From AP-15 sp963846635 (GTDB lineage: Bacteria; Pseudomonadota; Alphaproteobacteria; ATCC43930; CGMCC-115725): DNA of 64,000 nucleotides. The notes under the pieces were generated by a model that worked only from the letters and a program-made list of their open reading frames with translations, did no database searches and was not told the origin of the DNA. Position numbers and translations under genes: made by a program. Location of the stretch: the NCBI GenBank assembly GCA_963846635.1, contig CAWJXM010000003.1, forward strand, positions 310,001 through 374,000, read 5' to 3'. Below are positions 52,823 to 60,410 of this stretch, in pieces. The stretch's first letter is position 1. Every line of letters starts with the position of its first letter.

Positions 52823-53357
52823 CCGAGAGCCACAAGCTCTATCGCTGCCACGACCGGCTGCTCGAGCACAAATCGGCGGTGTTCACGCATCTGACCGCAC
52901 GCTGGCGCGACCTGTTCAATGTCTCGTTTGATGTGCTGCTCTATGACCTGACCAGCACCTATTTCGAGAGCAATCCGCCGTTTCCGGAAGGCGACAAGCG
53001 CCGCCACGGCTATTCGCGCGACCACCGCAGCGACTGCGTGCAGGTGATCATCGCGCTGGTGGTGACCCCGGAAGGGCTGCCGCTGGCCTACGAGGTGCCG
53101 GGCAACACCAAGGACGACACGACGCTGCGTGGTTTCCTCGATCGTATCGAGCGGCAATACGGCAAAGCGCGACGGATCTGGCTGATGGACCGCGGCGTGC
53201 CGACCGAGGCGGTGCTGGCCGAGATGCGCACCGCCAACCCGCCAGTGCAGTATCTGGTCGGTACCCCGAAGGGGCGGCTGACCCGGCTGGAGAAGGCGCT
53301 TGTCGACAAGCCCTGGCAGGACGCCCGGCCGGGTGTGCAAGTCAAACTCTTGCCCCA

Positions 53358-53772
53358 GAGATCCTATGGGGCGAGCGGCGAGGGGATGGCACCATCGTCG
53401 CTGCAAACAAACCGACGAGGCGCCCCATGCCACAGCCAAACGATCTGAGCAGGTCGCTCACCGCTCTTGATGAGAATAGCACGCTGATCGCCGTGATCGA
53501 GATGAGCCAGAAGAGCTGGCTCGTCGCTGGTATCGTTCCTGGCGTTGAGCGTCGTCCGCGAAAGAAACTCGAGCCGGATGAGCGTGGGCTGCTGCGGCTG
53601 CTGCATCGCTGGCGCGAGGAGGCAGAGAAGGCCGGCCGCACCATCGACCGGATAGCGGTCGCCCCCTGTTCGAGCCAGGGGCAGGCTTTCGAAGCTGGGC
53701 GTGACGGCTTCTGGCTCGCGCGTTGGCTGCAAGGCCAAGGCATCGAAGCCGGAGCCTGCCCCGGCGCAGGCC
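53358..53772 (+). mobile_element. IS110-family element, 5' fragment (copy A), broken at repeat A
   Basis: Begins after IS1634 codon Q (LLPQ) with AGATCCTATGGGGCGAGC and carries the first 110 or so codons of an IS110 transposase. It ends in repeat A (GGAGCCTGCCCC, 53751-53762, then GGCGCAGGCC), directly followed by IS4-family copy 3. The rest of the IS110 is not in the window. Confidence 0.8.
53427..53750 (+). pseudogene. IS110-family transposase, N-terminal fragment
   Basis: MPQPNDLSRSLTALDENSTL, LIAVIEMSQKSWLVAGIVPG, LRLLHRWREEAEKAGRTIDR and RDGFWLARWLQGQGIEA are the RuvC-like DEDD N-terminal domain of the IS1111/IS110 group (first acidic residue in AVIEMS). The catalytic remainder and the C-terminal Tnp domain are missing because repeat A interrupts the gene after GIEA. 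Confidence 0.85.
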
Positions 53773-55318
53773 CTAGGGGATGCACACATCTGGGCGCGCC
53801 AGATTGGCTCCTGCTGACGGGAGGCTTCCCGACGCGCGCCGGGGTATGCTGCCGTGCACGGCATTTAGGCATCCGGGAGGCGCACTATCGGGAGGCGCAC
53901 TATGGAGAGTATCGCCCTGGAGGAGATGGAGTGGTCGGTTGGCTGGTTCGGGGATCGCCGCCGCGATAAAGGGGGGCTGCGTTGCTGGAACGTATGGTTG
54001 CGCATGCCACGGTCTGCGTGCGCCGGCTGGCCGGTGGGTGCCGCGCGCACCTCGTCCGCTATGGCCGGTTTCTCGCCAATCCGAACGTGACGGTTGCGGC
54101 GCTGCTGGACGGTTGGGGCGAACAGACCGCTCGTGCGGCGACACGCCGGCCTGTTCTGGCGATCCAGGATACCAGCGCGGTTCATTTCCGCACGACCGCG
54201 GGGCGCCGGCGTGGCCGGGGCGAGGTTGGCCACGGCACCATCCATGGCTTGCTGGGGCATGCCATGCTGGCGCTGGATGCGGCCACCGGCAGCTGCCTGG
54301 GGCTGGTCGGCGGGCGGGTGTGGACGCGCTCCGGGCCTGTGACGGTGACGCCCAACCGGCGGGCCTTGGCCGCCAAGGCGTCGGAACGCGGGCTCCCCAC
54401 CGTCGGGCGTGCCAAGGAAGTGCGGGCCGCGGCGACGATGGTGACGGTGATTGCCGATCGCGAGAGCGACCTCTATGCCGCCCTTTGACAAGCTCAGGAG
54501 GGCGACGGTGCCCGCGCCAAACTTTCATATTCTGACGCGCGTCATGCAGGACCGTCGCCGGGCCAAGGGCGCCGGGCTGTCCGCGACCGGGGCCAATTTT
54601 CAAGCGGCCGACACGCGCACGATCGTGCGGCCCCGGCGCGGGCCGCACGCGCCGGGCCGCACGGCGCGTCTGACGCGGCGCTTTGGCACGGTCGTTCTCA
54701 ACCGCCCGCGGGGCAGCGCTCGCGATCTCCTGCCAAGCGTGCGCCTCACTCTCGTCGAGGTCGCCGAACACGACCCACCGGCCGGCGGCGAGCCGCTGCA
54801 CTGGCGGCGGCTCACCACCCATGACGTCACGAGCGTAGACGCGGCTTGGCAAATCGTCGCCTGGTACAAGCTGCGCTGGATCATCGAGCAGCTCTTTCGC
54901 ATTCTGAAGAAGCAGGGGCTGCAGCTCGAAGACAGTCAGATTGCCAGCGCCGAGCGGCTGCTGAAGCGCGCGACGATTGCCACCAAAGCCGCCGCCCTCA
55001 TCCTCCAGCTGGTGCAGGCTCGTGACCGGCGCCGCGCCGAACCGGCCAGCCTGGCCTTCACACAAGAGGAGATGGCGGCCCTGGAAGCCGTCAACGCGCA
55101 GGTCGAGGGCAAAACCGCAAAGCAGAAAAATCCTCACACCCGGCGCGGCCGCGCCTGGGCCGCCTGGATCATCGCGCGTCTGGGCGGCTGGCCCTTCGAC
55201 AAGCTCAGGAGGCTATTGCTCCTCCCGGCCGCCAGGTCCCATCACCTTCAAGCATGGCCTGGAATACTTTCGCGCCCTCGCTACGGGATGGGAGCTGAGA
55301 AATGTGTGCATCCCCTAG
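53773..55318 (+). mobile_element. IS4-family element, copy 3 (1,546 bp), inverted relative to copies 1 and 2
   Basis: Same ends and length, opposite orientation. Perfect 10-bp direct repeats GGCGCAGGCC at 53763-53772 and 55319-55328 are the target duplication. They are the core of repeat A (GCCTGCCCC on the left, GGGG on the right). Repeat B at 54480-54503 and 55192-55212. The left flank is IS110, the right flank IS481. Confidence 0.9.
53902..55292 (+). pseudogene. IS4-family transposase, copy 3, same interruptions
   Basis: Sense-strand version of the interrupted DDE transposase. All catalytic blocks are present (IQDTSAVHFRTT, VIADRESDLYA, WYKLRWIIEQLFRILKK) but the frame is broken at the N-terminus and at both repeat B units. 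Small differences from copies 1 and 2 (GGCGAACAG, GGCCAAGGG) show independent point changes after copying. Confidence 0.82.
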
Positions 55319-56037
55319 GGCGCAGGCCGGGGACGGTATCCTGCTGACCGAAGCCCAGATCGTTGCGCTCGAGAAGGCCAAGGCCGACAAGGCGGCGCAT
55401 GGTGAGTTCGAGAGCGAGTGCCCTGGCTATTGCGGCGCCCAGGACACGTTTTATGTCGGCACCTTGAAGGGCGTCGGCCGGGTCTATCAGCAGACCTTCA
55501 TCGACACCTATGCCAAGGTCGCGTTCGCAAAGCTATATGACCGCAAGACCCCGATCACCGCGGCCGAGATCCTCAATGATCGGGTGGTGCCGTTTTATGA
55601 CGAGCAGGGCATCCGGCTGTCGCGCGTGCTGACCGATCGCGGCACCGAGTTTTGCGGCACGCAAAGCCATGAATACGAGTTCTATCTCGCGGTTGCGGAC
55701 ATCGATCACAGCCGCACCAAGACCAAGAGCCCGCAGACGAACGGCATCTGCGAGCGCTTCCATCGCACGATCTTGGACGAGTTTTACCGGATCGCGTTCC
55801 GCAAGAAGATCTATCACACGATCGACGAGCTGCAGGCCGATCTCGACGCCTGGCTAGTCGAATACAACTATCGTCGACCGCATCAGGGCCGTTGGTGTTT
55901 CGGCAAGACCCCGATGCAGACCTTCCTTGACGCAATCCCATTGGCGATGGAGAAACTCATGGCCGCTTGACCACGAACGGACAACCACAGGCTCAGACAG
56001 CCAACACCGTCTGTCAGATCAAATCTTAGCTAATACA
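55319..56037 (+). mobile_element. IS481-family element, 3' part
   Basis: Begins inside repeat A and carries the C-terminal two-thirds of an IS481 transposase, ending with the terminal repeat (TGTCAGATCAAATCTTAGCT and so on, 56012-56037), an imperfect inverse of that at 17982. It abuts the 5' end of an IS982 element. It is the missing partner of the 5' fragments at 17982-18193 and 19740-19951. Confidence 0.85.
55335..55970 (+). pseudogene. IS481-family transposase, C-terminal part
   Basis: LLTEAQIVALEKAKADKAAHGEFESECPGYCG precedes the DDE core: DTFYVGTLKGVGRVYQQTFIDTYAKVAFAKLY (first Asp), RLSRVLTDRGTEFCGTQSHEYE (second Asp), KSPQTNGICERFHRTILDEFYRIAF (Glu). WLVEYNYRRPHQGRWCFGKT ends it. All three catalytic acids are present, but the N-terminal DNA-binding half is elsewhere (18105, 19828). 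Confidence 0.9.
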
Positions 56038-56170
56038 ATACAGCGCTGTGATATCGATCGCCATTGAGGGGCTCTCCAGACCCGGGTTTGACGCTCAGTG
56101 TTCGTAAGCCGATGCTGTCAAAGCCTTGGTTCTTTGGGAACCCCCTCAACCCTTATCCGTAGTTTGGGTT
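56038..56170 (-). mobile_element. IS982-family element, 5' end remnant (copy C)
   Basis: About 133 bp nearly identical to the leader of IS982 copy B (CAGCGCTGTGATATCGATCG, ACCCGGGTTTGACGCTCAGT) and ending with the terminal repeat at 56170. It stops at the base where the IS481 3' end begins. Only about eight bases separate its internal edge from the start of the IS982 piece at 19952. Confidence 0.85.
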
Positions 56171-56388
56171 ACCTACGTCGCGACGGGGGCTGGCTTCATC
56201 TATGTCGCCTTTGTCATCGACGCTTTTGCCAGGCGCATCCCACGGGTCGAGCTTCGCCCGCCCGAGGACAAGCTCTGGCTGGCGTGTCTCTCGTACGGCT
56301 CACGCCGGCTTCGTGCTGGACGCGCTGGAGCAGGCCCTGCACGAGCGCCGGCCCGTCCGCGGCGGCGGCCTCGTCCACCACAGCGATA

Positions 56389-57711
56389 GTAAATGGATTG
56401 GGGTCAGTTCCCGGGCGGCCTGACCCGCATTCTGATCGACCAGCCGTGTCCTTCCTCGGAACTGTCGACTGCCCGGGAACGCCCTGCGGTGAGGTTTTGC
56501 CTCGCCGGTGCCTGTGACCCAAGAAGGGCCTGACCGTTCGGTCACGTTACTGTCCTGTCCATGCAGTCGGTCTTGGCGAAGCCGTCGATCACGGTCAAAC
56601 CGGGAGGCTCGTCATGGATGCGCAAGAAGGAGCAGTTCGCCACATTGTCGGGGGGTCGACACCCACAAGGACCTGCACGTCGCGGCGGTAGTCGACGAGC
56701 AGGACCGTGTGCTGGGGACGCGATCCTTCGCCAGCACCCGCCAGGGTTATCGGCAGATGCTCGCCTGGATGCGCTGCTTCGGTCAGATCCAGCGCGTCGG
56801 CGTCGAGTTGACTGGCAGCTATGGCGCCGGGCTGCTGCGCTTCCTGCAGCAGGCCGGGATCGCGGTGCTCGAGGTCACCACGCCCGACAGGCAGGATCGG
56901 CGTCGGCGCGGCAAGAACGACGACTTCGACGCCCAGAATGCGGCACATGCGGCTTTTGCGGGCATCCGAACCGTGACGCCCAAAAGCCGGGACGGAATGA
57001 TCGAGGCATTGCGTGTCTTGAGTGCTTGCCGAAAGACCGCAGTGGCGGCGCGGCGCATCGCCCTGCAGATGATCCAGAACACCATCGTATGCGCGCCGGA
57101 GAGTTTGCGAGAGGGGCTGCGCCGCATGACCCGCATGCAGCTCGTGCGAACGCTGGCGGCCTGGCGACCGGACTTGACGGCCTATCGCGATGTCGAGGTC
57201 GCCTACCGGATCAGCCTGAAGTCCCTGGCCCGCCGCTATCTCGAGCTGCACGACGAAATCGCCGACCTGGATGCAATGATCGCGGCCATCGTCGACGAGT
57301 TGGCGCCCAACCTGGTGGCGCGGAACTCCATCGGACATGTGGGCGCCGCACAGCTGCTCCTCACGGCCGGCGATAATCCGGAGCGGCTGCGCTCGGAAGC
57401 CGGCTTCGCGGCGCTGTGCGGGGTCAGCCCCGTGCCCGCCTCGTCGGGAAAAACGGCTCGCCATCGGCTGAACCGGGGCGGCGACCGAGCTGCCAATAGC
57501 GCGCTGCACATTATCGCCATCGGCCGGCTGAGGACCGATGCTCGAACTCAGGCATACGTGGCTAAGCGCATCGGCGAGGGCCATTCTAAGATGGAGGCGA
57601 TCCGCTGCCTCAAACGCTACATCGCGCGTGAGGTGTTCATACTCATCAAGCAGCGCCAGAGGGAGATTAACCAGACCCGTATCGCCACTTGACAAACAGA
57701 AGGGCATCCGC
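56389..57711 (+). mobile_element. IS110-family element (copy B), nearly complete
   Basis: Inserted without obvious duplication inside the IS3 gene (after GCGAT and before CGCGGTGTG), as usual for IS110. About 225 bp of non-coding DNA precede the transposase, where IS110 elements encode a bridge RNA. The transposase has one frameshift near its start. Confidence 0.8.
56614..57692 (+). pseudogene. IS110-family transposase (copy B), N-terminal frameshift
   Basis: ATG 56614 (GGGAGG upstream) reads MDAQEGAVRHIVG. After a G-run at about 56651-56656 the frame changes to GVDTHKDLHVAAVVDEQDRV, LGTRSFASTRQGYRQMLAWM, GVELTGSYGAGLLRFLQQAG, DDFDAQNAAHAAFAGIRTVT, then the C-terminal IS116/IS110/IS902 domain (IGHVGAAQLLLTAGDNPERL, FAALCGVSPVPASSGKTARHRLNRGGDRAANSALHIIAI). 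One base missing in the run of six G explains it. All catalytic blocks are otherwise intact (DEDD and the Ser in PASSGK). Confidence 0.85.
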
Positions 57712-58083
57712 GGTGTGCAGTACGTCTCGATCAAATATGCCGAGCGGCTTGCCAAGGCGGGCATCGAGCCCTCGGTCGGCAGCGTCGGCGACAGCTACGA
57801 CAATGCTCTCGCCGAGACCATCAACAGCCTCTACAAAGCCGAGGTGATCCATCGGCGCGGCCCCTGGCGCAGCTTCGAGGCGGTCGAGTTCGCCACTCTC
57901 GAATGGGTCGACTGGTTCAACAACCGGCAACTCCTCGAACCGATCGGAAACCGCCCTCCTGCCGAGGCCGAGGCCGAGGCCGCCTATTATGCCCAGCTTG
58001 AGCTGACCTGTATTGCCGCGTAGGTCTCAAACAAAACGGCCTCCGGGAAACCCGGTGCGGTTCAGCCCGCAAATAGAGAACAG

Positions 58084-58323
58084 CTTGTGGCACGTGCAGC
58101 CCGATTTCCTGCACAGCGTGCCGCGCGAGTTCATCAAGAATTGCCGGACGACACGCCGTCGCATCCGCTGCAGACCTCGATCAACGTGGCATCGCTGGCG
58201 CCAAACGCCGAGACCACTGTCTTCCCGTGGCGCGAGCCGCCGGGGAACTCAAGGCACGCACAATCAACCGCGTACGTGCCTTCCTCAAATCGCAAATCCC
58301 GATGTGCGCCGCAGCGCAATAGA
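58084..58323 (+). pseudogene. Alpha/beta hydrolase C-terminal remnant
   Basis: Three frames in succession give WHVQPDFLHSVPREFIKNC, ELPDDTPSHPLQTSINVASL, APNAETTVFPWREPP, then ELKARTINRVRAFLKSQ. This looks like the C-terminal part of an alpha/beta-fold hydrolase, with the Asp in LPDD and His in SHPL. Two frameshifts and loss of the N-terminus show decay. Identification is by motif order only. Confidence 0.45.
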
Positions 58324-58392
58324 TTGGCCTTGTCGCTGGCAATAGCGATCTGGTAAGTGCCGGCAACCGCGCAGGCACACGCCCGGTAGGCG

Positions 58393-59703
58393 TCAGGGTG
58401 GCACGAGCGTTTCCCCCCGGCTGGCATAGCGGCCCGGATCGGTCGCGCGGCGCAGGGCCCAGACCGTGCGCTCGAGATGCAATTCGCCGGCGACGTGCTT
58501 GGCGACCATGCCGTGGAAATAACCGCCGGGCGAGGTCTTGAAATGCTCCGCCTCCTTGGTGGACACGATCGCCAGCGCGATTGCCGCCAATTCGCGGCCC
58601 ATGGCGAGACAGGCCTTGCCCCACAGCGATTTCGAAACGCCGAGATCGCCACGCAGCCAATCGGCAGCGTCGACAAGCTCTGGCCAGGTCGGATCGGGGC
58701 AGCGCAGATAGGGCTTCAGCTTTGGTGCAAGCTGCACCAGTTCGTCCGGAGCGATGCCGTGGACCATGCCCTTGTCCGGACGTTTCGGCTGTACCGGGGT
58801 TGAGGATTGGGAAGCCCTGGTTTCCGCCTCGCCGCTACACGTGTTGGCTGTGATTACAGTATCTTTTTTAAGATTAAGGGTTAGGTTGTAGTTGTATATG
58901 TGGGGCCGATTTTCCGGCTCCTTGGGGCCGGTTTCCACTGTTCCCAGCAGATGCTCGAGACGCTCGCGCGCCGCCTGCTGCCAGCATTCGAGGCTCTTGA
59001 CCCCGGCTTCCATCTCGTCCGGCCTCTCGACGGCTCTCAGCGCGCGCACGAGGTCGTTGGTCTCATGGGCGAGGGTCTGCCATCCCTCGCCGTCGAAACC
59101 GTATTCCGCAGCGGTCTCGAGGATCTGGACGATGGCCTTGCGCGCGATCGTCGCTCGCCGGCGTAGACGCCCCATGGCGGCGCGCTCGACCTTTGCTTCC
59201 TTGGCCAGCCTCACAAATTCGGCGTGGCGTGCCGCGATCGGCGAGAGATCGAAGCCGTAGGCCTCGAGGATCCGTCCGGTCTGCTCGTGCCTGCGGCCGT
59301 AGCGCTTGCCATTGGGGCTGTCCTTCATCGTGACCAGGCCGAGCTCGATGAGCTGGTTATTGATCTCCTTGGCCTGCGAGGGCCCGAGACCGAGCGCTCC
59401 CTGCTGCATTTGGGCCGAGGGCCACACGATCGGCCGGGTACCTTCTTCCCAGTCCTGCGGCTGGGTGAAGCAGAACAGCCAGTCGACCGCATGCACCAGC
59501 CGCGGCGAAACGCCGAGCCGCGGCGCCGCGGCCTTGAAGGCGGCCAACAACTGCCCGGGCAACTCGACGCCCTGGGGCAGCCCGGCGAAACCCTCGGCCA
59601 AGCGGTTGGCCTTGAGTAGCACCGGCGTTAGCCGCCGGAAGCCGGTCGGGGCATGGGCAAAGCCCCCCCGTTGCGCCCCGTGGGCGCTATTGTCTTGTGC
59701 CAT
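58393..59703 (-). CDS. repC: Plasmid replication initiator RepC (repABC type)
   Basis: 436 residues. GFRRLTPVLLKANRLAEGFA, GVSPRLVHAVDWLFCFTQPQDWEEGTRPIVWPSAQMQQGALGLGPSQAKEINNQLIELGLVTMKDSPNGKRYGRR is the RepC N-terminal DNA-binding part. FDLSPIAARHAEFVRLAKEA and the C-terminal LWGKACLAMGRELAAIALAIVSTKEAEHFKTSPGGYFHGMV are also typical. RepC opens the plasmid origin. repA/repB are not adjacent; instead a small RHH-like gene lies upstream. An AT-rich block within the gene and an antisense RNA candidate upstream match repABC control. The start 59703 has GGGGGAT upstream. Confidence 0.9.
   Translation of the reverse strand: MAQDNSAHGAQRGGFAHAPTGFRRLTPVLLKANRLAEGFAGLPQGVELPGQLLAAFKAAAPRLGVSPRLVHAVDWLFCFTQPQDWEEGTRPIVWPSAQMQQGALGLGPSQAKEINNQLIELGLVTMKDSPNGKRYGRRHEQTGRILEAYGFDLSPIAARHAEFVRLAKEAKVERAAMGRLRRRATIARKAIVQILETAAEYGFDGEGWQTLAHETNDLVRALRAVERPDEMEAGVKSLECWQQAARERLEHLLGTVETGPKEPENRPHIYNYNLTLNLKKDTVITANTCSGEAETRASQSSTPVQPKRPDKGMVHGIAPDELVQLAPKLKPYLRCPDPTWPELVDAADWLRGDLGVSKSLWGKACLAMGRELAAIALAIVSTKEAEHFKTSPGGYFHGMVAKHVAGELHLERTVWALRRATDPGRYASRGETLVPP
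58840..58910. other. Candidate replication origin (oriV): AT-rich block inside repC
   Basis: An AT-rich 70-bp stretch (containing ATCTTTTTTAAGATTAAGGG and TTGTAGTTGTATATG) in otherwise GC-rich coding DNA. repABC plasmids are known to have their origin in an AT-rich region within repC. It encodes the low-complexity segment HIYNYNLTLNLKKDTVITAN. Confidence 0.55.
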
Positions 59704-59750
59704 CTCGATCCCCCTCTCTGGCTGATCGCGACGGGCAAGCCTTCCGCGTT

Positions 59751-59772
59751 AACGGAAACGCCAATTTCCGTT
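59751..59772. promoter_or_regulatory. Palindrome upstream of repC
   Basis: AACGGAAA-N6-TTTCCGTT is a perfect 8-bp dyad 48-69 bp upstream of repC. It overlaps the TTGACA of a plus-strand promoter. It may be an operator for the RHH-like protein or a partition-type site; which is unknown. Confidence 0.5.
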
Positions 59773-59807
59773 TGACAGAGACGGCGTCTTTCGGCTAAGT
59801 TGGGGCT

Positions 59808-59885
59808 GATGCTGTCCCCAACGGTCGCCTGAAAGGGCCCGTCACGAGTTTTGAAAGCCAGCCCGGCAAGGCTGGCTTTCGTGTT
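59808..59885 (+). ncRNA. Candidate counter-transcribed RNA controlling repC
   Basis: On the plus strand TTGACA (59772-59777), 18 bp, then TAAGTT (59796-59801) form a promoter. About 75 bp downstream is a perfect 11-bp stem GAAAGCCAGCC/GGCTGGCTTTC (59853-59863, 59870-59880) followed by GTGTT, like a terminator. The transcript would be antisense to the repC leader. In repABC plasmids a small ctRNA in this position is an incompatibility determinant. Exact ends are inferred. Confidence 0.55.
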
Positions 59886-59894
59886 GCTGGGCTG

Positions 59895-60107
59895 TTACTG
59901 CTGGGTGACTGCCCTCCGTAGTTCGATTAGTTGTTCCAACACCTGGCCGCGATTGCGCAGGCCCTGGCGTTCCTTAAGCTCGTCAAGAAAAGCGAGATCT
60001 TCGCGCGCCAGATCGACGATGAACTGAAGGCGACCTTTGGCGATAAGCCGACGCCGATAGGCTTGGAATCGGTTGCTGGGGTCATTTTCAGTCGTCGGCG
60101 TCGGCAT
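59895..60107 (-). CDS. Small RHH-like DNA-binding protein upstream of repC
   Basis: 70 residues: MPTPTTENDPSNRFQAYRRR, LIAKGRLQFIVDLAREDLAF, LDELKERQGLRNRGQVLEQL and IELRRAVTQQ. The strand-helix-helix pattern (RLQFIVDLARED...LRNRGQVLEQLIE) resembles ribbon-helix-helix repressors such as CopG. GGAG precedes the ATG. Its position before repC suggests copy-number control; it could bind the palindrome at 59751. Not proven. Confidence 0.65.
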   Translation of the reverse strand: MPTPTTENDPSNRFQAYRRRLIAKGRLQFIVDLAREDLAFLDELKERQGLRNRGQVLEQLIELRRAVTQQ

Positions 60108-60410
60108 GGGCCTCTCCGTACACGCGTGAGTGTGTCTAGCAACGGCACCGTATGGCTAGAACTGGTGGCTGTCCACGGCCTGAGTTCTATCCTTGGTGCT
60201 GGCGTCCATTGATCCATTGGATTTGCTTTGATCTTCTCGAATGCGGAAAGTTTCCATTCGGCGGCGAAGTTGGACGGATCCGAGACACGACTCGCGAATC
60301 GTTGACGGCTCGGGGGAAGGGAAGGGGATACCCAAAACCAATAAGAAGTTTGCCACAATGTGTGGCGCGATCGCGGCGCTGCCGGTGTAATCGTGGCCCG
60401 ACGCACATTA
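60108..60410. other. Intergenic region between replication and transfer remnants
   Basis: About 300 bp between the RHH-like gene and the relaxase fragment end. It should hold the promoter for the RHH-like gene and repC on the minus strand. No gene is recognised. Confidence 0.45.

Larger units (their letters stand above)
50547..53357 (+). mobile_element. IS1634-family element (copy C), 5' part, with repeat A::IS4-family and repeat B insertions
   Basis: Left end CCCGACTTCGCCGATTAGG at 50547. The transposase runs from 50707 and is cut at 51090 by repeat A carrying IS4-family copy 2, resumes at 52671, is frameshifted at 52802 by repeat B, and stops at 53357 where an IS110 left end begins. Its 3' third is missing and is of the same type as fragment A at 17.4 kb. 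Confidence 0.85.
50707..53357 (+). pseudogene. IS1634-family transposase (copy C), multiply interrupted
   Basis: First segment: MFLRSKIRRKDGKEHRSWSV, LRRPRQWGACWLALELWREL, RFWAERLDPSRK. After the insertions the gene resumes with GTRWDQVLFVLVAYRLLAPG, LLGEDVG, then (after repeat B) ESHKLYRCHDRLLEHKSAVF, DVLLYDLTSTYFESNPPFPE (first Asp), RRIWLMDRGVPTEAVLAEMR (second Asp), and ends PGVQVKLLPQ. Comparison with copy B places repeat A precisely between the codons AAA (Lys) and GGC (Gly) of SRKGTRWD. Confidence 0.88.
56171..58023 (+). pseudogene. IS3-family orfB transposase fragment, split by an IS110 element
   Basis: The left piece (56171-56388) has TYVATGAGFIYVAFVIDAFARR, a frame change, then VSRTAHAGFVLDALEQALHE and RGGGLVHHSD. 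The right piece (57712-58023) continues RGVQYVSIKYAERLAKAGIE, SVGDSYDNALAETINSLYKA (catalytic Glu region) and EWVDWFNNRQLLEPIGNRPP. IS110 interrupts at the 'HHSD|RGVQY' target. The N-terminal part and orfA are missing. Confidence 0.85.
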
